Below are positions 1 to 5,754 of a stretch of 6,623 bases of DNA, one piece after another; the first letter of the stretch is position 1; the number at the start of each line of letters is the position of its first letter. A model generated the notes under the pieces. That model was not told the origin of the DNA, ran no database searches, and saw only the letters and a program-made list of their open reading frames with translations. This stretch comes from an archaeon (GTDB lineage Archaea > Nanobdellota > Nanobdellia > Woesearchaeales > ARS49), in contig JACRAI010000088.1 in assembly GCA_016213425.1 (NCBI GenBank), forward strand, positions 1 through 6,623, given 5' to 3'. A program made the translations under genes and the position numbers.

Positions 1-85
1 AAATATACAGATAAATCTAATTTTTATTTTCTTTGAACAAACTTCCTAAATTATTTCTAAGATTAATGACTTTGTCAAAATTTAA

Positions 86-202
86 TTATTTAACTGCCAT
101 TTCAAACTCTGCAAGTTCTTTCTTGATTTTATCATTGATTTCAGTATTAATAAGCTCTAATTTGTTTTCTCCAATCTTGAATTTTGTTTCGAAAGTTTTC
201 AT
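86..202 (-). CDS. Small acidic/basic helical protein, 38 aa, function unknown
   Basis: Reading leftward from the ATG at 202-200 to the TAA at 88-86 gives a 38-residue protein, beginning MKTFETKFKI and ending AEFEMAVK. It is rich in Lys and Glu and probably has one amphipathic helix over roughly residues 16-36; it has no Cys, signal peptide or membrane segment. I do not recognise the family. The case for a real gene is its promoter: a perfect TATATAAA on the minus strand (234-227) lies about 25 bases before the ATG, the spacing of an archaeal leaderless transcript. It is divergent from the iron-sulfur carrier gene at 281. The short length means the open frame alone proves little; the placed promoter raises confidence. 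A chance open frame is the alternative. Confidence 0.5.
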   Translation of the reverse strand: MKTFETKFKIGENKLELINTEINDKIKKELAEFEMAVK

Positions 203-226
203 TATGTAACTAGTTTCTTTGACGCA

Positions 227-234
227 TTTATATA
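227..234 (-). promoter_or_regulatory. TATA box for the 38-aa minus-strand gene
   Basis: On the minus strand this reads TATATAAA, preceded by a purine-rich GAAAAAG stretch that suits a BRE. The ATG at 202 lies 25 bases downstream of the box, so transcription would start at or next to the start codon, giving a leaderless mRNA. Confidence 0.6.
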
Positions 235-250
235 CTTTTTCATGATAAAA

Positions 251-258
251 TATATAAA
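251..258 (+). promoter_or_regulatory. TATA box for the iron-sulfur carrier gene
   Basis: TATATAAA preceded by an A-rich stretch, 22 bases before the ATG at 281. This predicts a leaderless or nearly leaderless transcript. Only 16 bases separate it from the oppositely oriented TATA box at 227-234, so the two pre-initiation complexes would probably compete or share control. Confidence 0.65.
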
Positions 259-280
259 CTAAGATAACTATATCATTGTT

Positions 281-658
281 ATGACAATAGAACTAACCAT
301 TGCGGCTGCAGAAAAAATAAAGAGTATGATAGAAAAAAGAGTTGAAGAATGGCTTGCTAAATCTACCATAGAGCCTGGAGAGAAAGAATATTACTTAAAT
401 AATTTAGGTTTTAGATTTGGTCTTGAAGGTGGAGGCTGTGCAGGATTTACATATAAGTATGGATTAGAAGAAAAAAATGATGAAGATGTGGTTTTAAACC
501 AGCACGGAGTAAATATTTATGTTGATCCTAAGTCATATGCGTATCTTTACGGTTCAAAAATTGATTGGAAAGAAAATGATTTTGAATCAAAGTTTGTTTT
601 TGATGTCCCAAAATCAACTGGGGGATGCGGTTGCGGTTCCTCAATAGGTTTTGAATAA
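281..658 (+). CDS. IscA/HesB/ErpA-type iron-sulfur cluster carrier (A-type)
   Basis: This 125-residue protein has the A-type carrier signature: GGGCAGFTY with Cys53, and a C-terminal GGCGCGSS with Cys116 and Cys118. These three Cys are the family's known [Fe-S]/iron ligands, and the 63-residue spacing from the first to the CxC pair matches IscA. A-type carriers act in the cytosol, accepting clusters from a scaffold and passing them to apo-proteins. The N-terminal part before Cys53 is about 18 residues longer than in bacterial IscA, with an extra charged segment around residues 18-43. The usual Asn-Pro-Asn before CxCG is replaced by Val-Pro-Lys. The ATG at 281 is chosen because a TATA box sits 22 bases upstream. 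No other SUF or ISC gene lies next to it. The family call is firm; which clients it serves cannot be read here. Confidence 0.9.
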   Translation: MTIELTIAAAEKIKSMIEKRVEEWLAKSTIEPGEKEYYLNNLGFRFGLEGGGCAGFTYKYGLEEKNDEDVVLNQHGVNIYVDPKSYAYLYGSKIDWKENDFESKFVFDVPKSTGGCGCGSSIGFE

Positions 659-665
659 TTTTCTT

Positions 666-1040
666 ATGAAAAAATTAGTTTTTTTGTTGTTTTTTATTTT
701 AATTTCTTGCACGCAATCATACATTGTCACGAGAGTGGTTGATGGTGATACATTAGTTATAGAGACTGGAGAAAAAATAAGATTAATCTGCATCAATACT
801 CCAGAAAAAGGAGAAGAAGGTTTTGAAGAAGCGAAACAATTCTTAACCGATTTAGTTCTTAACAAAAATGTAATTCTTGAAAAAGACATAACAAATAAAG
901 ATAAATACGGAAGACTTCTTAGATATGTCTATTTAGACGGTGTTTTTGTTAATAAAGAAATATTTCAGAAGAGATACGCAAAAATGTTCAGGTATGAACC
1001 AGACATAAAAAGGTGTGGAGAAATAGAAGGATTAATTTAA
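666..1040 (+). CDS. Exported staphylococcal-nuclease-like (thermonuclease) protein
   Basis: This 124-residue protein starts with a short signal sequence (MKK, a hydrophobic run, then ILISC), whose Cys15 looks like a lipobox cysteine, so it is probably a surface lipoprotein. The mature part matches the SNase OB fold: VVDGDTL (Asp28 equals SNase Asp21), IRLICINTPE (Arg39 and Glu47 equal catalytic Arg35 and Glu43) and DKYGR (Arg83 equals Arg87). The family cleaves DNA and RNA using calcium. The ligand equivalent to Asp40 is Asn44, a change I believe occurs in other family members. The protein stops about 20 residues short of the usual C-terminal helix ending in GLW/NIW. I chose ATG 666; an in-frame TTG at 651 would add five residues before the signal peptide and overlap the upstream gene. 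It lies 7 bp after the iron-sulfur carrier gene, probably cotranscribed. Confidence 0.85.
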   Translation: MKKLVFLLFFILISCTQSYIVTRVVDGDTLVIETGEKIRLICINTPEKGEEGFEEAKQFLTDLVLNKNVILEKDITNKDKYGRLLRYVYLDGVFVNKEIFQKRYAKMFRYEPDIKRCGEIEGLI

Positions 1041-1073
1041 TTTTCAACTACTTGATGACGAAAAACAGAAAAC

Positions 1074-1081
1074 TATATAAA
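1074..1081 (+). promoter_or_regulatory. TATA box upstream of the helical protein / protease unit
   Basis: TATATAAA preceded by a purine-rich CAGAAAAC that could serve as a BRE, starting 33 bases after the nuclease stop codon. Transcription would be expected to start near 1105, leaving a leader of about 140 nt before the ATG at 1245. Confidence 0.55.
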
Positions 1082-1104
1082 CATATTCTCCCAGAATAGA
1101 TTGT

Positions 1105-1244
1105 AGAGAGAAGATAACAGGGACTTTTAAAGAGGATGAGTTCATTTATTTCAGTGTTTTGAGGCCTAAATCTTAAAAAAAAGACAGCGAAAATTTGTAC
1201 AAGCAATTTTTTAGTCTGTTTATGAGGAAAAAGGGTGTTGTAAA
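1105..1244 (+). promoter_or_regulatory. Long 5' leader with Shine-Dalgarno, no gene seen
   Basis: This is the predicted untranslated leader between the TATA box at 1074 and the coding region at 1245. Near its 3' end, GACAG (about 1183) can pair with CTGTT (about 1216), flanking an AAAATTTG/CAATTTT hairpin. A GAGGAAAAAGGGTG block at 1224-1237 holds the probable Shine-Dalgarno, 7 bases before ATG 1245. An eight-codon mini-ORF (ATG 1222, product MRKKGVVK) ends with a TGA overlapping the start codons. The pairing is by eye; no known riboswitch class was recognised. Confidence 0.35.
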
Positions 1245-1610
1245 ATGATGTCTTTAGAGGGAGAAGTTGAGAGTTTTTATTATAGGCTGATAGAATTTAT
1301 GAAGGCAGAAGATCTTGCAAATGTTCAATCAGTCAGTATTTTGATGGCTAAGACAGAATATGAATTGCAGGGTCAAAAATTAGATTACGAAAACAGCGAC
1401 CGCTGGGATGAGAAATTGTATCAAGAGTTCACTGATTGTCAAATGAATTACCAGCTCGATATTTTAAAAGAATTATACAAGAAAGCACTAGCTTTAGCTA
1501 ATAAAGGAGGAGCAAAAGCAGACAATTTATTTTATAAGTATAATATTCTTAGTGATAAAGAAATTGTTTCTAAAGTTAAAGAAAAATTAAAAAAAGAGGG
1601 TAAAAATTGA
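1245..1610 (+). CDS. Uncharacterised helical protein, 121 aa, coupled to a serine protease
   Basis: I do not recognise this family. The 121 residues look all-helical: amphipathic stretches over about 5-20, 24-47, 55-88 and 103-118, a short GG turn at 88-89, a Lys-rich C-terminus, one Cys (65), no signal peptide and no membrane segment, so probably cytosolic. Two ATGs are adjacent (1245 and 1248); the GGGTG Shine-Dalgarno at 1233-1237 is well spaced for either. The TGA stop (1608-1610) overlaps the TTG start of the exported protease, a TTGA overlap that suggests translational coupling and a shared task, perhaps regulating or assisting the protease; that role is inference. Its GC content and codon use do not stand out from its neighbours. 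Confidence 0.7.
   Translation: MMSLEGEVESFYYRLIEFMKAEDLANVQSVSILMAKTEYELQGQKLDYENSDRWDEKLYQEFTDCQMNYQLDILKELYKKALALANKGGAKADNLFYKYNILSDKEIVSKVKEKLKKEGKN
1596..1600 (+). promoter_or_regulatory. Shine-Dalgarno that fixes the TTG start of the protease
   Basis: GAGGG lies inside the last codons of the helical protein gene, 6 bases before TTG 1607. It supports TTG as the true start; no ATG occurs before the signal peptide begins, so a later start would lose the export signal. Confidence 0.55.
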
Positions 1611-2551
1611 ATCTTAAAAAATTATTGGCTGTAGGAATAACTAGTACAACTATTGCTTCAGTTGCTGTAACTCCAGAAATCAATGCAGAAACTCCTGTGT
1701 ATTACAACACTAGCTATGATGTTAATGATAATAATTTAAACAAAGAAACTTTAGAATATTTGCTTAAAACAACTCAAGATATTGTTGTAGAAGTTGTTTT
1801 TGAAACACATATGCTTGACTTAAAGACTGGTGAAAGATTTTTTACTGGTAACGCAAGTGCTTATGGCGGAGGTTCAGGAGTTGTACTTAACAAAAATGGA
1901 AATAGATTAGATCTTTTAACTTGCGAGCATTTAAATTTTCAAGCTGACTTTTTGTATGAGCCTCAATGGGGAAACACAGTAATGACTTACAATCCAATTA
2001 GCACTAAGTTTTACTTAGTTGATAAATACAAGACCGATTTTTCTGGCAAGCCAAAATTTGAAGGGGCAATAACATTAGAATTTGTAAAATCCGATGCACA
2101 ATCAGATTTAATGATTTTAAGAAGTAAAGAGTTATCACAAGAAGAGCTGAGCAAATACAATACGATTGATAGAGTAGCAAACGAAAGTGAAGTAATGCAA
2201 GGGGACGTAGTTTATACGATAGGATACCCAATGGACTTAGGAAAACAAGTTACTCAAGGAATAATATCAGGATTAGGTAATCCTAATGATCCTAGTGACG
2301 ACGGCATTTTTTATGTTACAAGCGCTTTAAATTTTGGAAATAGTGGAGGACCAAACTTTGTTTTCAAACAAGGAGTTCCTTACATCGTTGGATTGTCAAG
2401 ATTAAAATTCGGAGCGGTAAATGGCATTTACGGAATTGTTAAGCCCAGTCTGATAAAAAATTTCTTAACTCCTCCAGAACAGCCAAAAAATCAAGCGCAA
2501 AGTCCTCCTCCTCAATACGCGCCAGAAAAAGAATTTCCTTGGAGCAAATAA
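1607..2551 (+). CDS. Exported trypsin-fold (S1/HtrA-like) serine protease without PDZ
   Basis: This 314-residue protein has a signal peptide (NLKK, hydrophobic residues 6-22, probable cleavage after Ala27 in INA-ET), so it acts outside the cytoplasm. The chymotrypsin-fold triad is visible: His108 in LLTCEHLNF, Asp167 in DAQSDLMILR and Ser246 in NFGNSGGPNF. The oxyanion-loop GNSGGP and a preceding GYPMDLG/QVTQGIISG stretch match HtrA-type (S1C) peptidases, in which this domain hydrolyses peptide bonds, often in misfolded surface proteins. No PDZ domain follows; residues 289-314 form a Pro/Gln-rich tail. The residues around the active His (Cys-Glu-His) differ from the usual AAH or NNH. It starts on TTG, overlaps the helical protein gene by four bases and has GAGGG upstream. 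A glutamyl-endopeptidase-like specificity cannot be excluded. Activity is predicted because all three catalytic residues are present. Confidence 0.87.
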   Translation: MNLKKLLAVGITSTTIASVAVTPEINAETPVYYNTSYDVNDNNLNKETLEYLLKTTQDIVVEVVFETHMLDLKTGERFFTGNASAYGGGSGVVLNKNGNRLDLLTCEHLNFQADFLYEPQWGNTVMTYNPISTKFYLVDKYKTDFSGKPKFEGAITLEFVKSDAQSDLMILRSKELSQEELSKYNTIDRVANESEVMQGDVVYTIGYPMDLGKQVTQGIISGLGNPNDPSDDGIFYVTSALNFGNSGGPNFVFKQGVPYIVGLSRLKFGAVNGIYGIVKPSLIKNFLTPPEQPKNQAQSPPPQYAPEKEFPWSK

Positions 2552-2592
2552 TCACATCATTTCCGCAATATACATAATAAAAAATAATAATG

Positions 2593-2600
2593 TTTATAAG
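2593..2600 (+). promoter_or_regulatory. TATA box for the 983-aa phosphoesterase gene
   Basis: TTTATAAG within AATGTTTATAAG, about 28 bases before ATG 2628. The predicted transcript start is only a few bases before the start codon, and no Shine-Dalgarno is visible, consistent with a nearly leaderless mRNA. The same AATGTTTATAA core recurs at 6088. Confidence 0.55.
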
Positions 2601-2627
2601 AAACAAAATCTAGAAAAACACTAAACA

Positions 2628-5579
2628 ATGGGGTTAGATGAGCTAGTTTTACAGGAAAAAAAGAGTGCTGAAGAAAAATTTGCACTTGCAGGAATAAACG
2701 TTAACGATGAAATTCTAATAAAGCACTTGCTCAGGTATGGTTTGAGAAGTCCAGATCGATGGGCTACTAAAAAAATTCTGGCAGAAAAATTAAATCCAAA
2801 TGATTCTGAAGCCGGAATAAAAACTGTTGAAAAACATTTAGAAGAGCTGGGCCAAAAACTTGAAGCAATAGGTGTGGAGTTAAAAGAAGATTTCTCAGAT
2901 GTATATGAAGAGAAAGTTTATGCAATAGATCCTGAAGACAAAAAAGGCATTCTAAAGTATTTATCAATATTTAACCAGCCTAAACAAGAAGCAACAGTTC
3001 TTTTTATTTCTGACCCAGGATTTGGACAATTACTACATGACAAGCGAAGCGACAAAGGACTGCACTATTTCCTCAAGTTTAATGGATTGCTGGAAAAATT
3101 AGATGCAACTATGATTCTAGGAGGCGTTCCTTGGGTTCCACTTAAAACAAATAAAAAAACAAACCAATACCTGAAAATATTGGGGAAAAAAGTAAACGGC
3201 ACACAATTTCCTGACGAGGAAGATGATGATTCTTCTAAAGTTGATGATCCTGAATACTTTCAAAAGCACGTTAAAAACAAAATAACAACACTTACAGAAG
3301 CAATAGAAAGCGGCACTCAAAGTTTAGAAACTATGCTTGGAAAAAATTTTAGCGGCGAAGTATTCTACTTTTTTAGTCAACAAGACAGAAGAAACCATGA
3401 GGATAAAGCAGAGTTATTAATATCCAACTATGCTTTACATCAGAAAGATAAAGAAAAAATAGAAGAAAAAATAAACAAGCTTGAAGAAGAATGCGCATTC
3501 CAAGAAGCAAGGTATAGGGCTGCCAAAAATGCCTGCGATGTACTAAAAGAATTGAAGCAGCAAGTAAAAGCGATAAAAGATGAAGAAAAAATTAAATTCA
3601 AAGTAGATGAATACGTTGCATCAAATAAAGATTCTTTAAATGTAATACTAAATGATTCTTATGAAGTTCACCAAAAAGTTGTATCTAAAATTACAAAAGT
3701 AAAAGATACTCAAGAATTGGGTGATTTCGTAAATGTTCTCCTTAAAGAAAGAACCGACTCAAAATCAAGATTAGAAAAAATGAAAAGCGAACTGCGCGAC
3801 GCGTTAAACAAAAAAACAAATCTAGAAAAAATGCTTAAAGGATTTAATGTTTACAAAGCATTAGGTCACTTACCTGGTGAATCAGATCAGGACTCAATAC
3901 ATCATCATCAAGCAATGCAAGAATACCTCAAAGAACTTTCCAATTTATGGAAGAAATGGGGAGGAGATACTAGCAACATACATCCCGAAGCCAGAACTGA
4001 TTTGGAACTTAAAGGATACTTGTACAGGGTAGAACCTCAAATAAACTTAAGTTCGGATGGTGTTGGTTTGGACACAATACAGAGGCAAGTAATTCATTTA
4101 AGAGACGATCCTACTGGTACAAAGATAATTCCAGATGCATACGTTTCAGGGTATGATGCGGGAGGATTAAGAGTGATGCCTCAAATGAAGAAAAGAGAAG
4201 CAATTGAAGAAGGAAGTTACCATTATGATAAAAATGTTGTTTTACACTTAAAACTTCCAACAATGCAGTCAGAAGACTGGCTTGAATATTGCTGGAGAAA
4301 CAAAATAAGAAGCCCTTGGGATGTAGTTAGAAAAAGAAAAGGACTTTACGCCTCAGGTATAGTAATTCAAAGATTCACAGGAGAAGGCCTAACTGAACTG
4401 ACATTTGTTAGCACTAAAGATCTTGTAAAAATGGGGCAAAGAGCAAAGCAATACGAAGAAGTAAAAGATGAATTTGAGAAAACAACAAATGAAGAAAAGA
4501 AAAGTGTTCTAAAAATAAAACTCGAAGAATTAAAGAACACATTTAAAATAGAACCTTCACATAATGGAACGCTTGAGAAAAAGATAGAAATAACACATGT
4601 AGGAGACAGTCACATTGGTGCACCAAACTTTTTAGGTAGAACAACTAATTATGAAATATTAAAATCTGTAGTGAATTATACTCTTGAAAAAAGAAACCCC
4701 GATGCAGTTATAATGAGTGAAATACCTCATGGAAATCATAATACAGGATCTTTCAAATCAGACAAACAAGATGTAGGATTACTTCCAACAGAGATAGAAA
4801 AATTAGGTAGATTAATAGAGGCAGACGCATCAATCAATGATAAACAAAAAATAACTCTATTGAGATATTTCTCACTTTTAAACAGGTTGACTCAACCAAT
4901 AAGTTCTGCATCAAAGCAATTACTTGAAATTGCAGACTCAGGATTAATAGAATTAGGAGAAAAAATAATTGATAAAAATGGAATAGGAGTTTTAGTTTCA
5001 GGAAATCATTACAATGACAGCAACAATCAAAGCCATGATGAAGCAGAGATGCTTGCATTATTATTTGATAGAAAATATAGAAAGTCAGGAAAATTGTGGA
5101 TTCTTGATGGAACTGGAGAAAGAGATGGAAGAGGACAGTTCTCTTTTGATCAATTGCTAACAAATTATGCTAAAGAAAAAGGCCAAACACTTGGAAAAGG
5201 ATACGCCGCTCACAGTTTCAAAGGAGCTTCTGATCCAATTTTAGGAATTATGAGGTCAACAGAAAAGATGGGTTTAGAAGTCTCAGACATTTATGGCTTT
5301 CACGTTCACCAAACTGGTTTCGGCTTCGCGAATGGAAAAAGCGTTCACATACAACCGGGGCTACAAACAACAAATAAATTTGTAGAGGTCATAGGCCAAT
5401 CAGGCGGTTATAGAGGTTCTAAAGATATAGAAAAAAGCAGAAATCCTCAATTAAAAGATTACAGAAAAGTAATATGGGCTCCTCAAGCGTATCTTGAAGA
5501 AAACTATTTAACAGAGGAAATTTGGGCTCATAAAAAGATAACAGAAGAGTACCTGCCAAAAGTTAGAGGAAAAAAATAG
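2628..5579 (+). CDS. Large two-domain calcineurin-like metallophosphoesterase with coiled-coil insertion
   Basis: This 983-residue protein has no signal peptide or membrane segment and is probably cytosolic. Order: a helical N-terminal region with a winged-helix-like look (about 28-100); a degenerate phosphoesterase copy with FISDPGFG (126-133), DATMILGGVP (159-168), FFSQQDRRNHE (248-258) and PDAYVSGYDAGG (502-513); an acidic stretch (197-207); a Lys/Glu-rich coiled coil (about 265-405); a helical linker (602-640); and a C-terminal phosphoesterase with THVGDSHIG (656-664; Asp660, His662), IMSEIPHGNH (695-704), VSGNHYND (790-797), His862 and GFHVHQTG (890-897). Known enzymes of this fold bind two metals and cut phosphoester bonds in nucleic acids, nucleotides or proteins. 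In the C-terminal domain the usual GD of motif II is Ser-Glu698, so activity is likely but not certain. The substrate is unknown. It has its own promoter, no adjacent Rad50-like ATPase, and ends with TAG. Confidence 0.75.
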   Translation: MGLDELVLQEKKSAEEKFALAGINVNDEILIKHLLRYGLRSPDRWATKKILAEKLNPNDSEAGIKTVEKHLEELGQKLEAIGVELKEDFSDVYEEKVYAIDPEDKKGILKYLSIFNQPKQEATVLFISDPGFGQLLHDKRSDKGLHYFLKFNGLLEKLDATMILGGVPWVPLKTNKKTNQYLKILGKKVNGTQFPDEEDDDSSKVDDPEYFQKHVKNKITTLTEAIESGTQSLETMLGKNFSGEVFYFFSQQDRRNHEDKAELLISNYALHQKDKEKIEEKINKLEEECAFQEARYRAAKNACDVLKELKQQVKAIKDEEKIKFKVDEYVASNKDSLNVILNDSYEVHQKVVSKITKVKDTQELGDFVNVLLKERTDSKSRLEKMKSELRDALNKKTNLEKMLKGFNVYKALGHLPGESDQDSIHHHQAMQEYLKELSNLWKKWGGDTSNIHPEARTDLELKGYLYRVEPQINLSSDGVGLDTIQRQVIHLRDDPTGTKIIPDAYVSGYDAGGLRVMPQMKKREAIEEGSYHYDKNVVLHLKLPTMQSEDWLEYCWRNKIRSPWDVVRKRKGLYASGIVIQRFTGEGLTELTFVSTKDLVKMGQRAKQYEEVKDEFEKTTNEEKKSVLKIKLEELKNTFKIEPSHNGTLEKKIEITHVGDSHIGAPNFLGRTTNYEILKSVVNYTLEKRNPDAVIMSEIPHGNHNTGSFKSDKQDVGLLPTEIEKLGRLIEADASINDKQKITLLRYFSLLNRLTQPISSASKQLLEIADSGLIELGEKIIDKNGIGVLVSGNHYNDSNNQSHDEAEMLALLFDRKYRKSGKLWILDGTGERDGRGQFSFDQLLTNYAKEKGQTLGKGYAAHSFKGASDPILGIMRSTEKMGLEVSDIYGFHVHQTGFGFANGKSVHIQPGLQTTNKFVEVIGQSGGYRGSKDIEKSRNPQLKDYRKVIWAPQAYLEENYLTEEIWAHKKITEEYLPKVRGKK

Positions 5580-5696
5580 TAAACTTAATAAACCCTAACA
5601 CCCCTTTATACTTTAATTAAGACTTCTGGAGTGGTTATTACATCATTAAGATCGTGAGGGCTTGAGATAATCATTAACTTCGAAGTCGTTTGAGTC

Positions 5697-5717
5697 TCAG
5701 ATGTCATTGATATCTGA
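5697..5717 (+). repeat. Inverted repeat / RNA hairpin in leader
   Basis: TCAGATGTC, loop ATT, GATATCTGA: nine pairs including one G-U. It is the strongest local stem in the leader of the small membrane protein gene. No T-run follows, so it is not an obvious terminator. Confidence 0.55.
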
Positions 5718-5745
5718 TTTCTCGGCTGACTAATAAGTTTAATGA

Positions 5746-5754
5746 GGAGAGGTG
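5746..5754 (+). promoter_or_regulatory. Shine-Dalgarno that decides the start at 5763
   Basis: GGAGAGGTG resembles the archaeal GGAGGTGA consensus and lies 8 bases before ATG 5763. Using the in-frame ATG at 5742 instead would place this site inside the coding region, so 5763 is the better start. Confidence 0.6.

Noticed and set aside
67..77. TGACTTTGTCA hairpin just past the stop of the 38-codon minus-strand gene, considered as a terminator.
   Set aside because: The stem is only four pairs and no T-run follows on the minus strand.
1..85. Left edge, considered as part of another gene.
   Set aside because: AT-rich with no start codon or sustained open frame that I could support; nothing else is seen in it.
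651..889. Minus-strand open frame over the end of the iron-sulfur carrier and the nuclease gene.
   Set aside because: It lies antisense to two well-supported genes with recognised motifs, has no promoter, and its Ser/Phe-rich product is what AT-rich antisense frames give.
1050..1110. TTGATGACG after the nuclease gene, considered as box C of a C/D guide RNA.
   Set aside because: No CTGA box D or internal D'/C' pair follows at the expected distance; the TATA box at 1074 explains the region better.
4834..5163. Minus-strand 109-codon frame with many Phe/Leu, looking like a membrane protein.
   Set aside because: It is antisense to the conserved C-terminal phosphoesterase domain; the hydrophobic look comes from reading Lys/Glu-rich codons backwards.
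5606..5707. Minus-strand open frame of 33 codons antisense to the leader of the small membrane protein gene.
   Set aside because: It has only a weak upstream AT-rich stretch and no Shine-Dalgarno, and lies within the leader. An equally long antisense frame occurs in the other leader (about 1045-1146), so such lengths arise by chance here.
5620..5740. GC-richer intergenic block, considered as a tRNA.
   Set aside because: No GGTTCRANTCC T-arm, acceptor pairing or anticodon arm was found on either strand.
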